Part shown: positions 53,532 through 60,668 of the stretch, piece by piece | Position numbering within the stretch: the stretch's first letter is position 1 | How the letters are laid out: each line of letters begins with the position of its first letter | Assembly (NCBI GenBank): GCA_017465465.1 | Contig: JAFTWE010000014.1 | Location: 1-64,000, forward strand | DNA length: 64,000 bases | Direction: 5' to 3' | Source: Clostridia bacterium | Lineage (GTDB): Bacteria > Bacillota > Clostridia > Oscillospirales > Acutalibacteraceae | Made by a program: the position numbers and the translations under genes | The notes under the pieces: model-generated | Seen by the model: the letters and a program-made list of their open reading frames with translations, nothing else | The model's database searches: none | Told to the model about the DNA's origin: nothing

Positions 53532-53606
53532 ATGGAGACTGTATTTGAATGTTTGTTTTCCTATCCTTATCATAGCGTTGCAGAAAACAATGAGGAGGAA
53601 ACCTAA
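53532..53606 (+). CDS. 24-residue leader peptide coupled to MATE exporter
   Basis: Short frame METVFECLFSYPYHSVAENN plus EEET. It has its own GGAGG nine bases before the ATG, and its stop TAA abuts the ATG of the exporter (TAAATG). The exporter's own Shine-Dalgarno site lies inside its last codons. Two strong ribosome-binding sites in series and zero spacing suggest translational coupling or a regulatory upstream ORF. Function of the peptide itself is unknown. Confidence 0.6.
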   Translation: METVFECLFSYPYHSVAENNEEET

Positions 53607-54935
53607 ATGAACAAAGATTTGACAGTAGGTAAAACGTCCTCGGTTTTATGGAAGTTTTGCCTGCCATTGTTTGGAAGCATCATCTTTCAACAACTATATA
53701 ATATTGCTGATAGTTTTGTTGCAGGAAAGTTTGTAAGCGAAGATGCTTTGGCGGCAGTCGGAAACAGTTATGAAATCACCTTGATATTCATAGCGTTTGC
53801 TTTCGGTTGTAATATCGGTTGCTCGGTTATTACAGCCCAACTTTTCGGTGCGAAAAACTATAAAGAAATGAAAACCGCCGTTTATACAACCCTGATTGCG
53901 GGCGGCGTGCTTTGTGTGGTACTGATGGCTATTGGCGGAATATTCTGCACCGACCTTCTGCATCTTATCAATACCCCTGATAATGTTTTAGCGGACTCCA
54001 AACTGTATTTGGATATTTATATATTGGGATTACCTTTCGTCTTTTACTATAATATTGCCACAGGAATTTTCTCGGCGCTTGGAGACTCAAAAACACCGTT
54101 TGTTTTCCTTGCCTGCTCATCACTTTCCAATATTGGTATGGACATACTGTTTGTTACCGCATTCAAAATGGGAGTAGCAGGTGTAGCGTGGGCAACCTTT
54201 ATCTGCCAAGGAATCAGTTGTATTCTCGCCGTTGTCTTTGTTTTTATACGTTTAGCAAAAATCAAGACAACCGAAAAATCTAAGATTTTTTCGTGGAAAT
54301 TACTTGGTAAAATATCGGTTGTCGCTATTCCGAGTATCTTACAGCAAAGCTTTATTTCTGTCGGTAACATCATCATTCAAGGTGTTATCAACTCCTTCGG
54401 CTCGGCAGTAATGGCAGGTTATTCTGCTTCTATCAAACTGAATAACTTAGTTATTACATCACTTACCACGCTCGGCAACGGCATTTCAAACTTTACAGCA
54501 CAAAACCTCGGTGCCCAGAAACCTGAGCGTGTAAAAGAAGGCTTTAAATCCGGTGTTAAACTGGTATGGATGCTTTGCATACCGTTGACTATACTCTATA
54601 TTTTTGTAGGAAAATACCTACTCTATATTTTCCTTGATAACCCAAGCGGTACTGCTATGGATGTCGGTATCGAGATTCTTCGTATTCTCGCACCGTTTTA
54701 TATAGTCATTTCGGCAAAGCTCGTTGCAGACGGCGTGTTACGTGGAGCAGAAATGATGAACAAGTTTATGATAGCGACCTTTACCGACCTTATACTCCGT
54801 GTGGTTCTTGCCAAAGCATTATCCATTCCGTTCGGTACAACAGGCATCTGGCTTGCTTGGCCTATCGGTTGGTCGGTTGCAACGGTTCTATCGGTGATAT
54901 TTTACCGGAGGGTATATGTAGGAAAAACAGAATAA
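53607..54935 (+). CDS. MATE-family multidrug efflux transporter
   Basis: 442-residue, twelve-helix Na+ or H+ antiporter. MATE features are clear: KTSSVLWKFCLPLFGSIIFQQLYNIADSF in helix 1 (as NorM/DinF), GNSYEI near residue 45, and the repeated half in the second six helices (IPSILQQSFISVGNIIIQG near residue 230). Likely exports cationic drugs or host compounds such as bile salts. It is probably regulated by the divergent LysR protein and through the leader ORF. GAGGAGG lies ten bases upstream of the ATG. Confidence 0.92.
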   Translation: MNKDLTVGKTSSVLWKFCLPLFGSIIFQQLYNIADSFVAGKFVSEDALAAVGNSYEITLIFIAFAFGCNIGCSVITAQLFGAKNYKEMKTAVYTTLIAGGVLCVVLMAIGGIFCTDLLHLINTPDNVLADSKLYLDIYILGLPFVFYYNIATGIFSALGDSKTPFVFLACSSLSNIGMDILFVTAFKMGVAGVAWATFICQGISCILAVVFVFIRLAKIKTTEKSKIFSWKLLGKISVVAIPSILQQSFISVGNIIIQGVINSFGSAVMAGYSASIKLNNLVITSLTTLGNGISNFTAQNLGAQKPERVKEGFKSGVKLVWMLCIPLTILYIFVGKYLLYIFLDNPSGTAMDVGIEILRILAPFYIVISAKLVADGVLRGAEMMNKFMIATFTDLILRVVLAKALSIPFGTTGIWLAWPIGWSVATVLSVIFYRRVYVGKTE

Positions 54936-54994
54936 AGATTACACAATGAGATAACTGAGATAGTTTGTAATGATTTAATATTCCAATAAATAAT

Positions 54995-55018
54995 TGTCGC
55001 CCGAAAAAACGGGCGACA
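54995..55018. terminator. Hairpin after MATE gene
   Basis: TGTCGCCCG pairs with CGGGCGACA around a six-base loop; only a weak T-rich tail follows, so termination is uncertain. Confidence 0.45.
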
Positions 55019-55033
55019 TAAATAATGATAAAC

Positions 55034-55090
55034 CCTGCACATTACATAACGAAGACAAAAAAGATATGTAATGTGCAGGAATTTATTTTT
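55034..55090. terminator. Long convergent hairpin terminator
   Basis: A 15-bp perfect stem (CCTGCACATTACATA at 55034 and its complement at 55065) with a T-rich plus-strand tail. It separates the MATE gene from the convergent hydrogenase operon and can end the minus-strand operon too. Confidence 0.7.
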
Positions 55091-55092
55091 AG

Positions 55093-56514
55093 CTATTTCA
55101 AGATAGAAACAGCATCACTTATTGTTTTTTCGAGTGCTTCTTTTCCGTAGACATCAACCTGTGCTTTGTTTTTTTCTCCGTGGGTAAGACATCCTGCCCC
55201 ACCGATACAACCACCTGTACAAGCCATACCTTCGATAAAGTTTGCATCAAGAACATTTTTACTCTTCTTGAGCAGGGCTGTTTTACAAGCTTCAATACCG
55301 TCACATACAGCAGGTTTTACCGTAAAATCAATCTTCTGTTCATTAAGAGCCTGAACAACAGCGTCTGAAAGACCGCCTGAACGTGCAAATATTCTGCCAA
55401 AATATGAAGCGTTGTCAAGAACATCTTCAGAAAGAGCTGTGATATCAACATCTTTACTGTCGAAGAGTGCCTGAAGCTCTTCAAATGTAAGAACTGCATC
55501 AACATAGGGCTTTACAGTTTCAAGCTGTGCTTCTGCTTTCTTTGCAGTACAGGGACCAATGAAAACAACTTTTGCACCCTCACTTGTTTCCTTGATATAC
55601 TTTGCAAGCATTGCCATAGGTGACAGGTTATGTGACACATAAGGCACAAGAGCAGGAAAAGCTGACTTGATATACTGTACAAAAGCAGGACAGCATGAAC
55701 TTGTCAAAAATTCTTTTTCGCTGAGTTCTTTTGCTTCGCTCATCGCTACCATATCTGCACCGAGCGCCGCTTCAACAACAGTGAAAAATCCGAGTTCCTT
55801 TAATCCTGTAATAACCTGACCGAGCTTCGCATAAGTAAACTGGCTTGAAATTGACGGAGCAACCACAGCATAAACCTTATATTTTTCATTATTCTGACTT
55901 TTTTTCAGAATATCAATAACATTTAATATATAAGACTTATCACTTATTGCACCAAACGGGCACTGATATACACAAGCACCGCACTGAATACATTTGTTGT
56001 TATCAATTGCTGCTGCATTATCATCATTAATTGAAATTGCTTTAACTTTACAAGCAATCTGACACGGACGCTTGTGATTTACAATAGCTGCAAAAGGACA
56101 AACCTTTGCACACTGACCGCACTCTACACACTTTGACTTATCTATATGTGCAACATGGTTGTGGTCAAAAGAAATTGCACCACGCTTACAAACATCCTCA
56201 CATCTGTGAGCAAGACAGCCACGGCAAGAATCCGTTACCTCATAACCTGCAGCAGGGCATTCATCACAAGCGATATCGATAACCTCAATAACATTTGGGT
56301 TTTCTTTATCACCGCCCATTGCAAGCTTTACACGCTCACCGAGAATTGCGCGTTCTTTATAAACACAGCAGCGCATAGTAGATGTTTTGCCCGGCACAAT
56401 CTTCTGCGGAATGTCAAGAAGATTCTGAAGAAGTGTGTCATTCCACGCCTCTTGAGCGACCTGGCGTAAAACCTTATATTTAAGATACTGTACTTTCGTA
56501 TCGAATTTCCTCAT
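55093..56514 (-). CDS. [FeFe]-hydrogenase, group-B-like, with extra [4Fe-4S] clusters
   Basis: 473-residue iron-sulfur hydrogenase, probably ferredoxin-linked. A cysteine-rich N-terminal half includes CxxC...CxxCxxxxC sets near residues 85-105 and two ferredoxin-type clusters (CVECGQCAKVCPF near residue 130, CIQCGACVYQCPF near residue 175). The H-cluster loops follow: TSSCCPAFV (L1) near residue 272, IGPCTAKKAE (L2) near residue 322 and EGMACTGGCIGGAG (L3) near residue 432. All four cluster cysteines and the preceding proton-transfer Cys are present. It corresponds to the non-bifurcating type described beside hydS in Ruminococcus. Last gene of the operon. Confidence 0.88.
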   Translation of the reverse strand: MRKFDTKVQYLKYKVLRQVAQEAWNDTLLQNLLDIPQKIVPGKTSTMRCCVYKERAILGERVKLAMGGDKENPNVIEVIDIACDECPAAGYEVTDSCRGCLAHRCEDVCKRGAISFDHNHVAHIDKSKCVECGQCAKVCPFAAIVNHKRPCQIACKVKAISINDDNAAAIDNNKCIQCGACVYQCPFGAISDKSYILNVIDILKKSQNNEKYKVYAVVAPSISSQFTYAKLGQVITGLKELGFFTVVEAALGADMVAMSEAKELSEKEFLTSSCCPAFVQYIKSAFPALVPYVSHNLSPMAMLAKYIKETSEGAKVVFIGPCTAKKAEAQLETVKPYVDAVLTFEELQALFDSKDVDITALSEDVLDNASYFGRIFARSGGLSDAVVQALNEQKIDFTVKPAVCDGIEACKTALLKKSKNVLDANFIEGMACTGGCIGGAGCLTHGEKNKAQVDVYGKEALEKTISDAVSILK

Positions 56515-56526
56515 ACTGTCATCTCC

Positions 56527-57699
56527 TTAGAAATAACTTACTTTAATCCTTTTACCCATTTTCTTCAGCGACTTTGAAAGCTCTTCAACGAGATTCATTT
56601 TAATGTTGAAATTTATGGGCAGGTCGGGGTTCTGATGAGCAGGGTTAATTGCACGACCAACATAAAAGTTGATATCCGTAGCCTCTTCAAACAGAAGACG
56701 GCAAATGAGAGATGCACCGTCTCTTTTAAAGCTCCAATGCTCATAATGCTTGTTTTCGCCGAGATAATCTTCAGCATACTCAACAACTTTATTAACGGTG
56801 ATAACGCCCTCTGTCACAAGGTCAACTCCCTCGAGTTCCGCTGTTGGAGGAACATCGCTCTGCTCAAATATAAGCGATGGCTTGAGAGGTTTTCTCAAGA
56901 ATTTTGCGGCTATCGAGGAAGTTGTTCCTCCGCAAATGATGTGCTTGCCTTCCTTTGAGAAGAAAAGCGACATCATTCTGTCGGCATCGTCACGGTTAGA
57001 CGGAGGTCCGAAAAGCATATTCATCGGAACTCTTTTTCTGATTCGTACAACACAAGCCGTTGCGTCATCGCCCGGCTTATGACCGTAAAGCTTATCACAC
57101 TCATCAACAAGCATTGTTGAAAGTGTTTTCGCTGTATATCCTGCAGGAACAAGAGTTTCTATGAAGTCGATTATATCTTCTCTCTTCCAACCGAAGTTGT
57201 ATGACATACCGATTCCTGCGTGAGGGCAACCGTCACTCATCGCAACAAAAACATCGTTTTCCTGCAAATTTATAACAGATTTGAATATCTTTTTGCCGCC
57301 GATATTCATTTCTGTTTTTGGGTAGTCCCAGTTCTTTTCATCACGGATAATAATCGCATGAGGATTATCGTACTGAATAAGCTCAGCAGTCTGATTATTT
57401 TTAAGATGAATGATTGTGAATGTTGAATAAGCAACTCCTCTTACTGAGCAAACAGGCAGAGTTGCCGCAATGGTTTCAACACATTCTTCAAGTGACAATC
57501 CTTCTGCAAGCATAGTTGAAATAATTTTGGATGTAAGAGTAGAAAGAATACTTGCCTTTACTCCGCTTCCCAAGCCATCCGAAAGAACTATAACCATAGA
57601 GTCATCGCTGGGCTCAACTATATCAACATGGTCTCCGCAAAGCTCTTCACCGTGATGATTTATACTCTTATATCCGATATCAGCACATAAATCATTCAT
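56527..57699 (-). CDS. PP2C-type (SpoIIE-like) serine phosphatase
   Basis: 390-residue metal-dependent phosphatase. The N-terminal PPM domain shows MVIVLSDGLGSGVKAS near residue 34 and VAMSDGCPHAGIG near residue 152, with GDDATACVVRI near residue 215, giving the aspartates that bind two Mg/Mn ions. A second domain of about 170 residues (roughly 225-390) begins GPPSNRDDADRMMSLFF and is not a standard phosphatase part. It overlaps hydS by eight bases and is followed by the hydrogenase after 12 bases. PP2C phosphatases are known companions of sensory hydrogenases, so it is the likely output module of HydS. Confidence 0.87.
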   Translation of the reverse strand: MNDLCADIGYKSINHHGEELCGDHVDIVEPSDDSMVIVLSDGLGSGVKASILSTLTSKIISTMLAEGLSLEECVETIAATLPVCSVRGVAYSTFTIIHLKNNQTAELIQYDNPHAIIIRDEKNWDYPKTEMNIGGKKIFKSVINLQENDVFVAMSDGCPHAGIGMSYNFGWKREDIIDFIETLVPAGYTAKTLSTMLVDECDKLYGHKPGDDATACVVRIRKRVPMNMLFGPPSNRDDADRMMSLFFSKEGKHIICGGTTSSIAAKFLRKPLKPSLIFEQSDVPPTAELEGVDLVTEGVITVNKVVEYAEDYLGENKHYEHWSFKRDGASLICRLLFEEATDINFYVGRAINPAHQNPDLPINFNIKMNLVEELSKSLKKMGKRIKVSYF

Positions 57700-59371
57700 T
57701 GGTTATTGACTCCTTCAGCTTTGCAAGAGCGATTTTTGTTTCTGCTGCTGTTTCACCGAGAAGTGAAGCGATTTCCTGAACGATGCGCATCTGCTTTTCA
57801 ACAACCTTATCTGCAACCTCAACGGTCTGTTTGCTGATGTTGTCCTTTCTTTCCTTTGCGTACTGTTCATCCGTTACATCACGCATAATTCCGACAAGAA
57901 GTCTTGAATCACGGTCATATACGATTGTCTGTTCAACGTAACGCTTATATTCTGCAAGGTACACACGCTCATTATGAATTTCCCTGCCAGTGTCTCGGAC
58001 TTTCATAAAAGGTGTCGGGTCAAGAATTCTGATAACCTGCGTGCCGAGGACATCAGAAGCATAACGGATATTCATAATCTCTCTTGCAGCATTGTTAATC
58101 TGCTGAACTTCAAGCTGGTCGTTAAGAACAATAAGTCCGTTCGGTGAGCTGTTGACGATTGTATCTGAAAAGCTTTCAGCCTTATCCTTGAGAAAAGGAA
58201 GACACATGGAGCTTTCTGCTTTACCCTGAATGATAGCAATTGCTTTTTCACGGCAGGTGTTGTAACCGCAGGAACCGCAGTTAAGCTCCTGTGAGGGTTT
58301 GAATTTGCCCATCTGGCGAAGGACACTGTTAATCTCCTGTTCTGAAGGTACAGGTGAACGCTGTTCGATAAACTCAAAATGCTTTTTCAGCTCTATTGCC
58401 TTCGGCTGAGAAACCTCGAAATCCTTTGCACCTGCATATTTCGTAATAGTGATATAATCCTTTACTGTTTCTGTATGGTGATATTTTTCCATAACGGGAC
58501 CGCCCATACAGCTTCCGACACAAGCAGACATCTCAATAAAGCATTTATGGATTTTTCCGCTTTCAATATCCTTGAGAGCTGCGATGCAGTTTTCTACACC
58601 GTCAAGTGCGAGATATGTAAAGCCGGTATTTTCCTGTGCCATTGTTTTAAGCACACCGCCCGTGGTCGGGAAAAATCTTGCACGGGAGCAGATATCATTA
58701 TCCATTTCCGGCTCAATTTCTATATTTTCAGATTTCAACCATTCTGTTAATTCTTCAAATGTAAGCACTGCATCCACAATGCCTTCATAATGCTCAGCCT
58801 CATCTTTTTTGGCAACACAAGGTCCGATAAAAACAGTTTTTGCATTCTGATAACGCTGCTTTATATCGTTACAATGAGCCTGCATAGGAGAAACAACATC
58901 AGCAAGATACTCAAGAGCTGCAGGATAATGCTTCTGAATAAGAAGGTTAATAGAATGGCAACAAGAGGAAATAATTATATCTCTGTCTTCCTCTTTTATC
59001 ATTCTTTCATATTCATTTTTTACAATGGTCGCACCGATTGCAGTTTCCTCAACATCATAAAAGCCCAGCTTTTTAAGGGCTTTTCTCATTGAGTTGATTC
59101 CTGCACCTTCGTAATTAGCAACAAATGAGGGAGCAAGAGAAACAATTACAGGGTCACCTGACTGAAGAAGAACCTTTACTTTTTCGGTCTCATCAACAAT
59201 TTCTTTTGCATTCTGGGGACACACAACGAAACACTGACCGCAAAGAATACACTCGTTGCCGATGATGTGTGCCTGATTTCCCGAGAAACGGATTGCCTTT
59301 ACAGGGCAATGGCGAATACATTTATAGCAGTTTTTACAGTTTGATTTTTTTAATGTCAAACAATTTGGCAT
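57692..59371 (-). CDS. hydS: Sensory [FeFe]-hydrogenase HydS with PAS domain
   Basis: 559-residue group-C hydrogenase thought to sense H2 rather than turn it over. In order: two [4Fe-4S] ferredoxin motifs (CKNCYKCIRHCP near residue 17, CILCGQCFVVCP near 41), the H-cluster domain (SSCCHSI near 141, IGPCVAKKDEAE near 185, EMSACVGSCMGGP near 290), another four-Cys segment (CGSCGYNTC near 368), and a PAS domain (about 400-510) with an NGLIVLND start, ending in a helical tail. The Met normally before the second motif Cys is Gly and that in the third motif is Ser, as in sensory forms. It sits directly before the PP2C gene, matching the H2-sensing operons reported for Ruminococcus albus. Confidence 0.9.
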   Translation of the reverse strand: MPNCLTLKKSNCKNCYKCIRHCPVKAIRFSGNQAHIIGNECILCGQCFVVCPQNAKEIVDETEKVKVLLQSGDPVIVSLAPSFVANYEGAGINSMRKALKKLGFYDVEETAIGATIVKNEYERMIKEEDRDIIISSCCHSINLLIQKHYPAALEYLADVVSPMQAHCNDIKQRYQNAKTVFIGPCVAKKDEAEHYEGIVDAVLTFEELTEWLKSENIEIEPEMDNDICSRARFFPTTGGVLKTMAQENTGFTYLALDGVENCIAALKDIESGKIHKCFIEMSACVGSCMGGPVMEKYHHTETVKDYITITKYAGAKDFEVSQPKAIELKKHFEFIEQRSPVPSEQEINSVLRQMGKFKPSQELNCGSCGYNTCREKAIAIIQGKAESSMCLPFLKDKAESFSDTIVNSSPNGLIVLNDQLEVQQINNAAREIMNIRYASDVLGTQVIRILDPTPFMKVRDTGREIHNERVYLAEYKRYVEQTIVYDRDSRLLVGIMRDVTDEQYAKERKDNISKQTVEVADKVVEKQMRIVQEIASLLGETAAETKIALAKLKESITNE

Positions 59372-59377
59372 TATCCG

Positions 59378-59638
59378 TTACTTCCCTTCGTTCTTGATTT
59401 TTTTCAGTACATTCTCCTCAAAAAATTCTTTGAAGCCTTCCTTTGTAACACCGGTATGAATATCATCGTCAATCTGGATGGTAACACCAATGCGGTTACA
59501 CTTACCGATGCAGAAACTGCCGGCAAGTGTAACCTCGTCTTCAAGATGATAATCACTGACGGCTTTCTGCAGAAGCTCCACAATTTCGGGAGAACCCTTT
59601 AAGTGGCAGGAGCTGCCTACACAAACCTGAATCAGCAT
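59378..59638 (-). CDS. Mini [2Fe-2S] thioredoxin-like ferredoxin (1)
   Basis: 86-residue protein of the thioredoxin-fold [2Fe-2S] type, like the C-terminal half of NuoE/HydC. Ligands are Cys in QVCVGSSCHLKGS (two, near residues 6 and 11) and FCIGKCNR (two, near residues 43 and 47). It is a short paralogue of the next gene, from tandem duplication. It probably moves electrons to or from the hydrogenases of the operon. It ends six bases before hydS begins. Confidence 0.88.
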   Translation of the reverse strand: MLIQVCVGSSCHLKGSPEIVELLQKAVSDYHLEDEVTLAGSFCIGKCNRIGVTIQIDDDIHTGVTKEGFKEFFEENVLKKIKNEGK

Positions 59639-59639
59639 A

Positions 59640-59879
59640 TTATACCTTTTCCTTTACGTTCTTATTAAAAAATTCTTCTACTGTTTCGGGAGTAACTGAA
59701 TAGAAATTATCATCTACTGTTACACAAACGCCCTGCTGACATTTACCCATACAGAAAGTACCGCCGAGCTCAACCTTATCACCAAGATTGTTTTCCTTGA
59801 TAAGATACTGAAGCTGCTCTACTACCTGACGTGAACCCTTGATATGACATGAACTACCAATACATACTGTAACTTTCAT
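59640..59879 (-). CDS. Mini [2Fe-2S] thioredoxin-like ferredoxin (2)
   Basis: 79-residue paralogue of the neighbouring gene, separated by one base from it. Same ligand pattern: TVCIGSSCHIKGS (Cys near residues 5 and 10) and TFCMGKCQQG (Cys near residues 42 and 46). The two proteins share the frame of the fold but differ in C-terminal length and charge, so they may serve different partners. It lies 21 bases downstream of the APH-like kinase gene. Confidence 0.88.
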   Translation of the reverse strand: MKVTVCIGSSCHIKGSRQVVEQLQYLIKENNLGDKVELGGTFCMGKCQQGVCVTVDDNFYSVTPETVEEFFNKNVKEKV

Positions 59880-59900
59880 TATCTTCGTCTCCTTATATAA

Positions 59901-60650
59901 TTATTCGTAATCGACAACATCAACCCAAGAAAGAAGGAATTCTCTTTCTTTTTCATTACCTTTAACTGACTGTGATGCAGCTACGATAGGCATCCACTTC
60001 TGAACATACTGCTTAGCTGTGTTGCTCTTTGAACAGAACAAATCAAGATATGTCTTTGCACCGTCAATATCACCGTTAAGCCAGAAGAGAAGGTAAGTTC
60101 TTGCTGCATCGGCTGAAGCGTTACCCTGAGTAGCGTGAGCCCAGTCAAGAATATAAGGTGTGCCGTCTTCTGTGATAATGATGTTTGAGGGGTTAAGGTC
60201 GCCGTGACAAACCTTTTTGTGCTTCGGCATACCTTCAAGACGTGTGTGAAGGTCATAGCGTGTTGTTGCATCAAGCTCGCTCATACCGATTTTTCTGTTC
60301 ATTTTATCCTTAAGCTTATTGAGAAGAGCACATTCCTTTGAGTGAATACCGAGCTGAATGTCAACAAGAAGTCCGATATATTCATCCTTCTTTTCTGCAT
60401 CCTCATCCATAAGCTGCTGAAGTGTTTTTCCTTTGATGTACTCTGAAATGATAGCCCATTTGCCGTCAATCATTGTTACTTCAAGAACCTTAGGGATATT
60501 AAGACCTGTTTCTTCAATACGAGCCTGATTGAGAGCCTCGTTGAGAACATCTGCTTTTGAATAATCTTCGTTAAAAACTTTAACGCACTTGTCACCGTCA
60601 CGGTAGATAGTTTTGTTATTTCTTACTGCTATTACTCTGTCAAGTTTCAT
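59901..60650 (-). CDS. APH-fold protein kinase-like enzyme
   Basis: 249-residue protein with the aminoglycoside-phosphotransferase/protein-kinase-like fold. The catalytic loop HGDLNPSNIII near residue 147 and the metal-binding ILDWAHA near residue 168 are intact, and an ATP-lysine candidate (KCVKVFNED) lies near residue 24. Resistance genes of this fold occur singly; here the gene is embedded in a redox operon between adhE and the ferredoxins and is transcribed with a PP2C phosphatase. A protein or small-molecule kinase that pairs with that phosphatase is the favoured reading, but the substrate is unknown. Confidence 0.82.
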   Translation of the reverse strand: MKLDRVIAVRNNKTIYRDGDKCVKVFNEDYSKADVLNEALNQARIEETGLNIPKVLEVTMIDGKWAIISEYIKGKTLQQLMDEDAEKKDEYIGLLVDIQLGIHSKECALLNKLKDKMNRKIGMSELDATTRYDLHTRLEGMPKHKKVCHGDLNPSNIIITEDGTPYILDWAHATQGNASADAARTYLLFWLNGDIDGAKTYLDLFCSKSNTAKQYVQKWMPIVAASQSVKGNEKEREFLLSWVDVVDYE

Positions 60651-60668
60651 TTCAGGTTCCTCCCTTAA

